From Nitriliruptoraceae bacterium (GTDB lineage Bacteria > Actinomycetota > Nitriliruptoria > Nitriliruptorales > Nitriliruptoraceae), in contig JAFIEQ010000006.1 in assembly GCA_020832455.1 (NCBI GenBank), positions 1 to 55,773 of the forward strand: a DNA stretch of 55,773 bases. Reading direction: 5' to 3'. The notes under the pieces were generated by a model that had not been told where the DNA came from, did not search any database, and saw only the letters and a list, made by a program, of their open reading frames with translations. The position numbers were made by a program, and so were the translations under genes. Shown here piece by piece: positions 44,916 through 53,136 of the stretch (position 1 is the stretch's first letter; each line of letters begins with the position of its first letter).

Positions 44916-45577
44916 GGCCGGCCGTGGCGGCGGAGCGCGTCGAGCAGGTCCCGGGTGGCCTGCCCGGGGTCGGAGGCCTGGGTCACGGCACCGACGACCG
45001 CCACACCGTCCGCGCCGCTGGCCAGCACCTCCGCGAGCCGCTCGAGGGTGATGCCCGCGATCGCGACGACCGGGACCTCGACGGCCTCGACCACGGCGGC
45101 CACGCCCGCGACGCCCAGCGGGTCGGGCAGCCCGTCCTTGGTCCGGGTCGCGAAGGTCGGGCCGACGCCGAGGTAGTCCGCGCCGGCGGCGACCAGGGCA
45201 CGGGCCTGTGCGGGATCCCGCGCGGTGCCGCCGATCCGCAGCCGGTCACCGGCCAGGGCCCGGGCGTCGGCGACGGGCAGGTCGTGCGCGCCGAGGTGGA
45301 CCGCGTCGGCACCGGCGACGAGCGCGAGGTCGACGCGGTCGTTGACGATGCTCCACGCGCCGGCCGCCCGACAGCGGGCCACGACGGCCCGCACGACCTC
45401 GAGGTGCACGCGATCGGTGGCGTCCTTGACCCGGACCTGGATCGCCGGCGCGCCGGCGGCCAGTGCCGCATCGACCAGGCGCAGGTCGTCGGGCCCCTGG
45501 TCGGACGGGGTCAGCACGTGCAGCCGCGGGAACCCCGCCGCGGTGACGGCGGAGGCGGGGGCGGCTGCGTCGCTCAT
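44912..45577 (-). CDS. thiE: Thiamine-phosphate synthase
   Basis: Couples HMP-PP with thiazole phosphate, 221 aa. Canonical features: IQVRVKDATD, SIVNDRVDLALVAGADAVHLG, IGGTARDPAQARALVAAGADYLGVGPTF split by the ATRTKDG loop, and AIAGITLE. The intact GPTFATRTKDG loop separates it from the second ThiE-like gene at 41994-42686. Overlaps both neighbours by ATGA. Confidence 0.95.
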   Translation of the reverse strand: MSDAAAPASAVTAAGFPRLHVLTPSDQGPDDLRLVDAALAAGAPAIQVRVKDATDRVHLEVVRAVVARCRAAGAWSIVNDRVDLALVAGADAVHLGAHDLPVADARALAGDRLRIGGTARDPAQARALVAAGADYLGVGPTFATRTKDGLPDPLGVAGVAAVVEAVEVPVVAIAGITLERLAEVLASGADGVAVVGAVTQASDPGQATRDLLDALRRHGRP

Positions 45578-47025
45578 CGGGGGAGCTCGGCCGTGGCACG
45601 ACGGGCCTGCACCTGCTCGTCGAGGCCCGTCAGGTCGTCGGTCGGCCCGTCCGGCGCCGTCAGACGGGAGACGACGAAGGTGACGAGCCCGCTGGCGACC
45701 AGCGCGCCGACGAACGGCGGCAGGGTCGGGATGGCGTCGGGGAAGGTGACCGCCTCCCAGGCGCCGGCCAGGCTGCCGGTCACGGCGGCGCTCACGCCCA
45801 CCGCGCCGACGATCCCGGCGACGATCCCCGCGAGCACGCCCGGCGTCGTGGCCCGGCGCCACAGCCCGAGCAGCGCCGGGATCAGCAGCACCGCGGCGAG
45901 TAGGTCGGCGATCAGGAACAGCTGCAGCACGGACTCGGCGATGAGCCCGACGATCATCGCGGGCACCATGATGACCACGGTGAGGATGCGGGCGGTCGAC
46001 AGCGACCAGCTCGGGCGCTCGGCGACGAGCAGGGCCGCCAGACCGTTCTCCAGCGTGTCCACCGACGAGGTGACCAGCGCGATCCCGAGCACGAGCACCC
46101 CGGCGATGGCCACCGTGGGCAGCGTGCCGGCCAGGGCGAACAGCGACAGGGCCGGCACCTCGACGATGCCGATCGCGGCGGCGAGCATCCCGAGCAGCCC
46201 GGCGATGAGCATCAGTGGCACGGTCGCCGCCGCGCCGACCAGTGCGCCGCGGCGTAGCGCCGCATCGTCGGACGCGGCCCAGACCCGCTGCCAGTAGCCG
46301 TGGTGGAACATGTTGGCCGCGGTGACGGCGAGGATGAGGGTCGCGGCGCTCTGCCAGGCCGCACCGTCGATCTGCAGCAGCCCGGCGTCGCGCACGGCGG
46401 CGACCGGCGCGTCGATGCGCGTGACCGCGACGATCGCGCCGCCGACGAGCAGCACCACGACCAACCAGGCCTGCCAGCGGTCGGTGCGCAGCGAGGCGCG
46501 CAGGCCGCCGGTCGCGGTGTAGAGCAGCGTGGCCGCGACGACCGCGGGGACGGTGATGCGTCGGTCCACCCCGCCGAGCAGTTCGACGAGCCCGCCGATC
46601 GCCACCAGTTCGGCGGCGACGAACACCCCCATGTAGAGCAGCGACACGACGGTGACCGCGATGCTCGCGGTCCGGCCGAACCGGACCCGGACCAGGTCGC
46701 CGAGGCCGTGGCCGGAGGGCAGCAGGCGTCGCAGGCGCGGGCCGACGAAGGCGAAGATCAGGAACGGGCCCGCCGCCGCCAACGCGTAGCCGATGACCGG
46801 TCCGATGCCGAGCAGCACGCCGAGTTCGGCCGGCGCGAACAGGATCCACGCCCCGAGCCCGGAGGCCAGGAACGACAGGCCCAGCGTGCCGGCGCCCTGG
46901 GTGCCGCGGGCGAGCGTGAAGCTGGCCACGTCGCCCGGTTCGGGGCGTCGGGCGCGCAGCCCGATGACCGTGAAGACGACCAACGTCGCCACGAGCAGCA
47001 CGGAACTCACGAGTGGGTCGAGCAT
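45574..47025 (-). CDS. Sodium:solute symporter behind TPP riboswitch
   Basis: SSS-family transporter of 483 aa with about 13 membrane helices, starting MLDPLVSSVLLVATLVVFTVIG; SFLASGLGAWILFAPAELG and YTATGGLRASLRTDRWQAWL are typical of the family (PanF/PutP/ThiV-like). It is the first gene after the TPP riboswitch and overlaps thiE, so it very likely imports thiamine or a precursor (HMP, thiazole). TPP-controlled SSS transporters (ThiV) were predicted by comparative genomics, as I recall. No other solute can be excluded by sequence. Confidence 0.9.
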   Translation of the reverse strand: MLDPLVSSVLLVATLVVFTVIGLRARRPEPGDVASFTLARGTQGAGTLGLSFLASGLGAWILFAPAELGVLLGIGPVIGYALAAAGPFLIFAFVGPRLRRLLPSGHGLGDLVRVRFGRTASIAVTVVSLLYMGVFVAAELVAIGGLVELLGGVDRRITVPAVVAATLLYTATGGLRASLRTDRWQAWLVVVLLVGGAIVAVTRIDAPVAAVRDAGLLQIDGAAWQSAATLILAVTAANMFHHGYWQRVWAASDDAALRRGALVGAAATVPLMLIAGLLGMLAAAIGIVEVPALSLFALAGTLPTVAIAGVLVLGIALVTSSVDTLENGLAALLVAERPSWSLSTARILTVVIMVPAMIVGLIAESVLQLFLIADLLAAVLLIPALLGLWRRATTPGVLAGIVAGIVGAVGVSAAVTGSLAGAWEAVTFPDAIPTLPPFVGALVASGLVTFVVSRLTAPDGPTDDLTGLDEQVQARRATAELPR

Positions 47026-47031
47026 GACGCG

Positions 47032-47121
47032 CTCCCTCCGCCGGCATGACCCGGATCAGGTTCCGAGGTCCCGCGCCCGCCTGGCGCGCTCTCAGCCCCT
47101 GGCTCGCGGGGCTCCCTCGGC
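47032..47121 (-). promoter_or_regulatory. TPP riboswitch (THI element)
   Basis: On the minus strand the leader reads GGGAGCCCC, then GGGGCTGAGAG, a variable GC-rich stem, and AACCTGATCCGGGTCATGCC followed by GGCGGAGGGA, the conserved TPP aptamer segments in correct order. The final GGAGGG is also the Shine-Dalgarno 8 nt before the symporter ATG (47025), so TPP binding would close the ribosome site directly and no separate terminator is needed. Confidence 0.95.
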
Positions 47122-47136
47122 GTCGAATGTGCTGCG

Positions 47137-47142
47137 ACGGTA
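47137..47142 (-). promoter_or_regulatory. -10-like element of thiamine operon
   Basis: TACCGT on the minus strand (47142-47137). Transcription would begin about 47130, just before the aptamer. Confidence 0.5.
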
Positions 47143-47283
47143 GCAACCGCAGCGCGGGTGGTGCACCGCGGGAGCGGCATGGGTCCCGAACGCCACCTGA
47201 GCGCCATCTGAGTCGTGTCTGAGAAGCCCCTCAGGTTGCCCCCTCGGCCACCGTGGCGGCCAGGTACCGCTGGGGGCTCGGCG

Positions 47284-47289
47284 TACGGT
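47284..47289 (+). promoter_or_regulatory. -10-like element of lipoprotein gene
   Basis: TACGGT, 30 nt before ATG 47319; no -35 seen. Confidence 0.45.
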
Positions 47290-47318
47290 CGCTGGCGACG
47301 ACAACGACGAGGGAACCG

Positions 47319-48092
47319 ATGGACATCGCACGCACGTTCCGACGTGGCGCCGCTCCGGCGCTCGCCGCCCTGCTCCTGGCCGCCTGCGCCGTCGGGGGTG
47401 ACGACCCCGATCCGATCGATCTGGACAGCGCCGCCGCGCAGGACGCCGCCACCGAGGGGGGTGATGACGGCGCGTCGGATCAGGAGACCGCGGACGACAC
47501 CACGGACGAGGGGACCGCGTCCGACGGTGACGAGGACGCCCCGGGCGAGGACGACGACACTGCTGCGTCGGACGGGATGACCCTCGTCGACATGACGGCG
47601 GCGGTCGCCGGCACGTGGCCGGTCGGGGACGCCGGCACCGTCACCTTCTCCATCATCGACGGCGCACTCGTCCTCGACGACGTCACCGCCGAGGACGGTT
47701 GGTCCGTCGACATCGACGAACAGGACGCCGACGAGATCGAGGTCGACTTCCGTCGCGGCGACGTGGAGTGGGAGATCGAGATCGAACTCGAGGATGGCGG
47801 CACGATCCTCGAGATCGAGATCGGTCAGGACATCGAGAACGCCGAGGCGGGCAGCTACGACATCGGTGACGCGGGGACCTTCGCGTTCGCGGTCGAGGAC
47901 GGCCGGCTGGTCCTCACGGACCTCTCGGTCGCCGACGGATGGACGATCACGGAGCGCGACGAGCAGGACGACGAGATCGAGTTCGAGCTGACCAACGGGC
48001 CGCGCGAGTTCGACGTCGAGGTGGAGCTCGAGGACGACGGCACGATCGAGATCGAGATCGACTACGAGGTCGTCGGACCCGTCCAGCGCTGA
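47319..48092 (+). CDS. Acidic lipoprotein with internal duplication
   Basis: Exported protein of 257 aa. A lipobox (LLLAAC) at residues about 18-23 gives a mature N-terminal Cys. A strongly acidic Asp/Glu/Ser/Thr linker covers about 26-85. The rest is two repeats of about 75 residues: WPVGDAGTVTFSIIDGALVL... and YDIGDAGTFAFAVEDGRLVL..., each ending in a run of alternating acidic and hydrophobic residues (EWEIEIELEDGG / EFDVEVELEDDG), a beta-strand pattern. No family recognised. It might bind cations or a surface polymer. Confidence 0.85.
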   Translation: MDIARTFRRGAAPALAALLLAACAVGGDDPDPIDLDSAAAQDAATEGGDDGASDQETADDTTDEGTASDGDEDAPGEDDDTAASDGMTLVDMTAAVAGTWPVGDAGTVTFSIIDGALVLDDVTAEDGWSVDIDEQDADEIEVDFRRGDVEWEIEIELEDGGTILEIEIGQDIENAEAGSYDIGDAGTFAFAVEDGRLVLTDLSVADGWTITERDEQDDEIEFELTNGPREFDVEVELEDDGTIEIEIDYEVVGPVQR

Positions 48093-48109
48093 CACCGCTC
48101 GTCCCTGCG

Positions 48110-48161
48110 CCCTGCGGGGCTGGTCCGCGCTGGACGCGTCGACCAGCCCCCGGACGCAGGG
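48110..48161. terminator. Bidirectional terminator hairpin
   Basis: Two-part stem: CCCTGCG/CGCAGGG (48110-48116 with 48155-48161) and GGGCTGGTC/GACCAGCCC (48117-48125 with 48141-48149), 15-nt loop and a 5-nt bulge. It sits between the converging stops of the lipoprotein (48092) and uppP (48178) and is symmetric enough to end both transcripts. Confidence 0.8.
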
Positions 48162-48177
48162 TGCGGGGTCGTCGGTC

Positions 48178-49062
48178 TCAGCGCAGGACGAACAGCGACA
48201 CCACGGCCAGGGGGACCACGTACCACGCGAACCGGTCGATCCCGACCCGGCTGACCAGGCGGACCAGCGTCGCGATGGCGAGGTAGCCCGACACGGCCGC
48301 GGCGGTGATGCCGATCAGCAGCTCCGTGGTCGAGATCCCGCCGAGGTCGTCGACACGCGGCAGTTCGACCACCGCCGCGCCGGCGATGGCGGGCAGGCCG
48401 AGCAGGAACGCGAAGCGGGTCGCCTCGGGTCGCGACAGCCCCGCGGCGATCCCCGCCGAGATGGTCAGCCCGGAGCGCGACAGGCCGGGCAGCAACGCCA
48501 GGCACTGGGCGCCTCCGACGATCAGAGCCTGCGTGAGCCGGGGTGCGCCGGCGACGGCGGTGGTGGTCGTGGCGGCGGTGTCGGTCGGTGGGGCGCTCGG
48601 CGCGTCGCCCGCGATGGTCGTGCCACCTCGCTGGTGTCGGCGGTGGAGACGTTCCCCGCCGATCAGGACCGCGGCGGTCACGAACAGCAGCCAGGCGGTG
48701 GCGACCGGGTCGGCGAACACCCCGGCCACCACGTCGCCCAGTCCGAGCCCGACCACGGCGACCGGGATGCTGGCGATGGCGAGCACCCCGACGAGCCGCC
48801 GTTCGCGTGCCCGGATCTGCGGATCACCCCGGCCGAGCACCGCGCTCGCCATCGCCCCCAGGTCGCGCCGGTAGTAGACGAGCAGCGCCAGCAGCGTGCC
48901 CAGGTGCAACGCGACGTCGAACGCGAGCCCGTGCCGTTCCCAGCCGGCCAGCGCCGGGACGAGCACCAGGTGCGCCGAGGACGACACGGGCAGGAACTCG
49001 GTCAGGCCCTGCACGATCCCCAGGATCAGGGCCTCGACCCAGCCGGGGACGTCTGCGAGCAT
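48178..49062 (-). CDS. uppP: Undecaprenyl-diphosphatase
   Basis: Membrane phosphatase of 294 aa recycling undecaprenyl pyrophosphate for cell-wall synthesis (BacA/UppP). Both active-site segments are intact: GLTEFLPVSSSAHL (residues 19-32) and LLPGLSRSGLTISAG. About eight membrane helices, with an unusual Thr/Ala-rich cytoplasmic insert near residues 143-172. Confidence 0.95.
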   Translation of the reverse strand: MLADVPGWVEALILGIVQGLTEFLPVSSSAHLVLVPALAGWERHGLAFDVALHLGTLLALLVYYRRDLGAMASAVLGRGDPQIRARERRLVGVLAIASIPVAVVGLGLGDVVAGVFADPVATAWLLFVTAAVLIGGERLHRRHQRGGTTIAGDAPSAPPTDTAATTTTAVAGAPRLTQALIVGGAQCLALLPGLSRSGLTISAGIAAGLSRPEATRFAFLLGLPAIAGAAVVELPRVDDLGGISTTELLIGITAAAVSGYLAIATLVRLVSRVGIDRFAWYVVPLAVVSLFVLR

Positions 49063-49104
49063 CGGCGGGTCGCTCCGTGGTGTCGTGGGTCCGTCCGCCC
49101 GCGG

Positions 49105-49965
49105 TCAGGCAGCGACGATCGAGCGCTTGGCCAGGCCCATCCAGAACCCGTCGATCACCTGCTGCGCCGGCGCGTCGGGTTCGTCGGTCGCGCCGAGTGT
49201 CACGAACAGCGGGGCGAAGTGCTCGACGGTCGGGTGAGCGTAGGGCATGCCCGGTGCGCGGTCGCGGAACGCGGCCAGCCCGTCGACGTCGCCGGCGGCG
49301 AGCCGCTCGTGCGCCCACGCGTCGAACTCGACCGACCACCCGGGTGGGGCGGCGTCGACCGACCGCCAGTGCTCGCGGGTGAGGAACGGCAGGCCGTGGG
49401 TGGTGAACCCGGAGCCGATGATCAGCGTGCCGGTGTCGCGCAGGGGTGCCAGGCGCCGGCCGAGCTCCAGCAGCCGATCGGGGTCGAGCGTCGGCAACGA
49501 CAGCTGCAGGACCGGGATGTCGGCGTCGGGGTACATGACGCGCAACGGCACGTAGGCGCCGTGGTCGAGCCCCCGGTCGGTCCGCACCGGTCGCGTCGCG
49601 CTCGGCAGCAGCGCGGTGAGGTCGTCGGCGAGGTCGGGGGCGCCGGGGCTCGCGTAGGTCGCCTGGTAGTAGCGCGGTGCGAAGCCGCCGAAGTCGTGGA
49701 CGAGCGGGGCGGTGTGGGTCGCGCCGATCATCAGCGGTGCCGCCTCCCAGTGCGCGGAGACGATCAGGATCCGCGCCGGCCGCGGGAGCGTCGCGGCGAG
49801 CTCACGCAGCTGCCCGGTCCACCGCACGTCATCGACCAGCGGCGGCGCGCCGTGGCTGAGGAACAGCGTCGGCATCCGCTCGGGACGGGAGACGATGTCG
49901 CTCGAGGTGGGTCCCTCGGCGGCGTCGGTGCCGCTGGTGCCGAGGTCGGCCGGATCGGTGGACAT
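49105..49965 (-). CDS. LigB-type extradiol ring-cleavage dioxygenase (DODA-like)
   Basis: Class III dioxygenase of 286 aa, YgiD/DODA group. FLSHGAPPL (H38), VSAHWEAA, LDHGAYVPLRVMYP, GSGFTTHG and PTVEHFAPLFV supply the expected metal and catalytic histidines. It opens catechol-like rings with Zn/Fe; substrate unknown. ATG 49965 is annotated; the conserved fold begins at M31 (MPTLFLSHG), so the first 30 residues are doubtful. Divergent from marR with shared operators. Confidence 0.9.
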   Translation of the reverse strand: MSTDPADLGTSGTDAAEGPTSSDIVSRPERMPTLFLSHGAPPLVDDVRWTGQLRELAATLPRPARILIVSAHWEAAPLMIGATHTAPLVHDFGGFAPRYYQATYASPGAPDLADDLTALLPSATRPVRTDRGLDHGAYVPLRVMYPDADIPVLQLSLPTLDPDRLLELGRRLAPLRDTGTLIIGSGFTTHGLPFLTREHWRSVDAAPPGWSVEFDAWAHERLAAGDVDGLAAFRDRAPGMPYAHPTVEHFAPLFVTLGATDEPDAPAQQVIDGFWMGLAKRSIVAA

Positions 49966-49998
49966 GGCGGTTCCCGTCGTCGGATCGGACGTATTACG

Positions 49999-50041
49999 TG
50001 AAGCTTCAACTATCTTCCCCGACTACGCTTGAACCGTCAAG
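49999..50041. promoter_or_regulatory. MarR-type operator pair in divergent promoter
   Basis: Two palindromes, TGAAGCTTCA (49999-50008, perfect) and CTTGA-ACCG-TCAAG (50028-50041), centred 31 bp apart, about three helical turns. The plus-strand -10-like TACGCT (50024-50029) and a minus-strand -35-like TTGACG (50039-50034) overlap the second. Likely bound by the MarR protein to control both itself and the dioxygenase. Confidence 0.65.
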
Positions 50042-50121
50042 TTCTTGGTGCGCCGGGTGACGGCCACGCAGGGCGGTCCGCGGGGTCGGAGGCGGCCCCG
50101 GTCGATCCACGGGAGTGACCG

Positions 50122-50607
50122 ATGGCGCAGGAGGACGGAGCAGGGACCGATCCGTGGCTCACCGACGAGGAACAGCGGACCTGGCGCGCGCTGGTCGCGG
50201 TCGCGCTGCGCCTGCCCGCCGCGCTGGATCGGCAACTGCGCGAGGAGCACGGGCTCACCCACGTCGAGTACTGGGTCCTCGCCCTGCTGAGCGAGGCGGA
50301 CGACGACCGTCTGCCGCTGACCGCGCTGGCGGCGCAGGCCAACGCCTCGCTGTCCCGGCTGTCGCACGTCGTCACCCGGCTCGAGGAACGGGGGTGGGTG
50401 ACCCGTGAGCGCGCGCAGCACGACGCGCGCGTCACCTACGCGGTGCTCACCGCGCAGGGTCGCCACACCGTCGAGGCAGCCGCGCCCGACCACGTGGCGT
50501 TCGTCCGGGCGTTGGTCTTCGATCCGATCGATCCGGACGCGGTGGTGCCGCTCGGTGCGACCCTGGCCGCGGTCGCCCGGACGATCGACGGGCACGCCGC
50601 GGGCTGA
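50122..50607 (+). CDS. MarR-family transcriptional regulator
   Basis: Winged-helix repressor of 161 aa: LTHVEYWVLALLSEADDDRL, LTALAAQANASLSRLSHVVTRLEERGW (recognition helix) and TREQ-like RERAQHDARVTYAVLTAQGR form the DNA-binding domain, flanked by dimerisation helices. Divergent to the dioxygenase gene, suggesting induction by an aromatic compound. Confidence 0.93.
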   Translation: MAQEDGAGTDPWLTDEEQRTWRALVAVALRLPAALDRQLREEHGLTHVEYWVLALLSEADDDRLPLTALAAQANASLSRLSHVVTRLEERGWVTRERAQHDARVTYAVLTAQGRHTVEAAAPDHVAFVRALVFDPIDPDAVVPLGATLAAVARTIDGHAAG

Positions 50608-50710
50608 CGTGCCCGGTCCCGCATGGCGGCCCGCCCCGGCCCGGACGGGCAGGGCCTCGCATCGCCGCCGCCGTTCCGGCATCCTGGGGTTCGGCCCATC
50701 AGGAGGACCC

Positions 50711-51136
50711 GTGCCCGTGCGACGAGGTGCTGGCGTCCCGCTGTGGGGGTGGGCGCGACTGGCCGCCGCGCTCGTGCTCGTCGCCGGGTGTGGCGGCCCG
50801 CAGGGTCCGCAGCAGGTGGCCCTGGCCGAGCTGGTCGAGGACACGGCAAGCTACGAGGACACCGAGGTCGTGACCGAAGGCGTGCTCCGCGCCTTCGAGG
50901 AACCGTTCCACGTCTGGATCGAGGACGAGGTCCCCAACCGGGTGGAGCTCGTCCCGGTCGAGCAGGTCGAGGACCTGGTCGGCCTGCGGGTCGAGGTGCG
51001 CGGCACCTTCACGTTCGCGGACGACCGGGGCCGCGTGATCGACCTCGACGAGGTCACGGTCCTCGAGGGGGATCCGCGGGCCGCGCCTCCGGCTGCGGCG
51101 CCGAGCTCTCGCGTGGGATCGTCCACAACGCGTTGA
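50711..51136 (+). CDS. Lipoprotein with OB-like domain
   Basis: Protein of 141 aa with a signal peptide and lipobox (LVLVAGC). The mature part resembles a small OB-fold barrel: YEDTEVVTEGVLRAFEEPFHVWIEDE, VELVPVEQVEDLVGLRVEVRGTF, GRVIDLDEVTVL, then an Ala/Pro/Ser tail. GTG 50711 is 4 nt after AGGAGG. Its 3' end overlaps the convergent ABC ATPase gene by 83 bp, so both tails are coded on opposite strands of the same DNA. Confidence 0.85.
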   Translation: MPVRRGAGVPLWGWARLAAALVLVAGCGGPQGPQQVALAELVEDTASYEDTEVVTEGVLRAFEEPFHVWIEDEVPNRVELVPVEQVEDLVGLRVEVRGTFTFADDRGRVIDLDEVTVLEGDPRAAPPAAAPSSRVGSSTTR

Positions 51137-52226
51137 TGGGCAGACCGAGCCGCACCGAGCGGCCCGGTCCGGCGTCGATCAACGCGTCGTCGTGGACGTC
51201 GACCGTCACCTCGGTCCCGTCGACGTCCACGACCGCGCGCGTCCGGTCACCGAGGAAGCTCGCCGCGACCACCCGGCCCTCGACCCGGTGGACATCCACG
51301 CGGTCCGCGGCCGGGTCGACCACCACGCGCTCGGGTCGGATGGTGACCCAGGCGGCGCCGGAACCCACGGCGCCGGGGACCCCGTCGATGGCCCCGAAGG
51401 GGGTGTCCAGCCGGAGGTCCGACCCGGCGCTGCTCGGTCCGATGCTGCCCGCGGCGGCGCCGTCTGGTCCGGTGCTGTTCGCGGCGGTGCTGCTCGCGGT
51501 CGCCGGCAGCAGGTTCACGGCGCCGAAGAACCGGGCGCTCCGCGCCGAGCGGGGGCGCTCGAAGAAGCTGCGCGGCGCGCCGTGCTGGTGGACGCGCCCA
51601 TCGAACAACAGGGCGATCTCGTCGGCGAGGACGGTCGCCTCCTCCCGGTCGTGGGTGACCACCACCGTGGTCAGGTCGTGCTCCCGGTGGATCTCCAGGA
51701 TCAGCGCGCGCAGGTCGTCGCGCAGGTGGGTGTCCAGGCTCGCGAGCGGTTCGTCGAGCAGCAGCACCCGCGGCTCGAGCACCAGGGCGCGGGCCAGCGC
51801 GACCCGTTGCTGCTGGCCGCCGGAGAGCGCGTCGGGACGCCGATCGCCCAGCCCGCCGAGCCCCACACGCTCGAGCGCCTCCGCGGCCCGTGCCCGGCGC
51901 TGCCGCGCGCCGACCCCACGCATCCGCAGCCCGAAGGCGACGTTGTCCACCGCGGTGAGGTAGGGGAACAGCCGGTGGTCCTGGAAGACCATCACCGCGT
52001 CCCGGCGCTCGGCGGGGACGTCGGTCACGTCGCGATCGCCGAGCCGCACGCGCCCGCGGGTGGGGGACACGAGCCCGGCGATGACCTTCAGAGCCGTGGT
52101 CTTCCCACAACCGGACGGACCGAGCAGGGCCGTCACCGTCCCGCTGCCGACCTCCAGGCTGACGTGGTCGAGCGCGCGGGTCGCGCCGTAGTCGTGGGTC
52201 ACGCCCTCCAGCACGATCGCGGTCAT
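51054..52226 (-). CDS. ABC transporter ATPase (YnjD/PotA-like, with TOBE domain)
   Basis: Importer ATPase of 390 aa. Walker A GPSGCGKTTALK, Q-loop VFQDHRLFPYLTAVDNVAFG, signature LSGGQQQRVALARAL, Walker B VLLLDEPLASLD and the switch His in VVVTHDREEA. A C-terminal TOBE-like domain follows a 30-residue Ala/Ser/Gly linker. It energises the two permeases encoded just upstream. A 14-bp direct repeat lies at the junction with the permease gene. Confidence 0.93.
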   Translation of the reverse strand: MTAIVLEGVTHDYGATRALDHVSLEVGSGTVTALLGPSGCGKTTALKVIAGLVSPTRGRVRLGDRDVTDVPAERRDAVMVFQDHRLFPYLTAVDNVAFGLRMRGVGARQRRARAAEALERVGLGGLGDRRPDALSGGQQQRVALARALVLEPRVLLLDEPLASLDTHLRDDLRALILEIHREHDLTTVVVTHDREEATVLADEIALLFDGRVHQHGAPRSFFERPRSARSARFFGAVNLLPATASSTAANSTGPDGAAAGSIGPSSAGSDLRLDTPFGAIDGVPGAVGSGAAWVTIRPERVVVDPAADRVDVHRVEGRVVAASFLGDRTRAVVDVDGTEVTVDVHDDALIDAGPGRSVRLGLPINALWTIPRESSAPQPEARPADPPRGP

Positions 52227-52257
52227 CGCACCCCGCCTGACCCGGTCATCGCACCCC
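52221..52257. repeat. 14-bp direct repeat at permease/ATPase gene junction
   Basis: GGTCATCGCACCCC occurs at 52221-52234 and again at 52244-52257. The first copy carries the ATPase start codon and the second the permease stop codon (minus strand). Looks like a recent 23-bp duplication that separated genes that may once have overlapped. Confidence 0.8.
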
Positions 52258-53136
52258 TCCGAACGTGGTCAGCCCGGAGCCGCCGAGCACCCGGGAGGTG
52301 ACCACCAACAGCAGCACCGCCGGCGCGCCGTGGAACAACGCCGTCGCCGCGGTGACCGCCACGTCACCACCGGACGCGGTCGAGAACAGCAGGATCGGCA
52401 GGGTCACCACCTGGCCTCCTCCGATCACCAGTGTCAGCGCGTACTGCCCCCAGGAGACCAGGAACCCGAACAGGCCCGCCACCGCCAACCCCGGGCCGAC
52501 CAGCGGCACGGTGACGTGCACGAACCGCCGCCAGGGCGAGGCGCCGAGCGAGCGCGCCTGCTCCTCGAGCCCCAGCGCCGCGTTGGCGAAGACCCCGGCG
52601 CTGAGCAGCACGACGTAGGGCAGCGCGGGGACGAGGTGGACGAGCACCACCCCCAGGGTCCCGCCGGCCAACCCCAACCGGATGAACACGACGTGGATCC
52701 CGATCGCGACGGCGATCGTGGGCACCAGCACCGGGGCGAGCAGGACCAGTTCGACGGCACGCTTGCCGCGGAAGGTGCGGGTCCCGAGCGTGCGCCCGGC
52801 GGGGATGGCGATCACCAGCGACAGCGCGGTCACCGTCAGGGCGATCCGCACCGTCGCGCCCAGCGCCGTCCAGGCGCCACCGGCCGGGTCGAGCACGAGC
52901 CGCCACGCCCGGGCGGAGAAGGTCTCCGGGATCACCTGGGGGAAGAAGTAGCCCTGCGACACGCTGGCGAGGACCAACGGCGTGAAGGGCACGAGCAACA
53001 GCGCGATCAGCAGCGTCGTCGCCACGACGGTGCCGCGTGGAGCGCGCCGAGGGGGTGCGGCCGCCGTGGCCCGATCGACCCGGGACACCGCCGGCGGTGA
53101 CGCGTCGGGTAGCGGCGTGCCCTGCAACGCGCTCAC
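52246..53136 (-). CDS. ABC transporter permease 2
   Basis: BPD-type permease of 296 aa, six membrane helices: VVATTLLIALLLVPFTPLV, the conserved EAA loop LEEQARSLGASPWRRFVHVTVPL and VVLLSAGVFANAALG. GTG 53136 overlaps the stop of permease 1 (GTGA). Corresponds to the C-terminal half of E. coli YnjC, which is a single fused protein there. Confidence 0.9.
   Translation of the reverse strand: MSALQGTPLPDASPPAVSRVDRATAAAPPRRAPRGTVVATTLLIALLLVPFTPLVLASVSQGYFFPQVIPETFSARAWRLVLDPAGGAWTALGATVRIALTVTALSLVIAIPAGRTLGTRTFRGKRAVELVLLAPVLVPTIAVAIGIHVVFIRLGLAGGTLGVVLVHLVPALPYVVLLSAGVFANAALGLEEQARSLGASPWRRFVHVTVPLVGPGLAVAGLFGFLVSWGQYALTLVIGGGQVVTLPILLFSTASGGDVAVTAATALFHGAPAVLLLVVTSRVLGGSGLTTFGGVR

Noticed and set aside
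45578-47146. Extension of thiE to a 744-codon frame
   Set aside because: It is an Arg/Gly-rich shadow of the symporter gene and even reads through the riboswitch.
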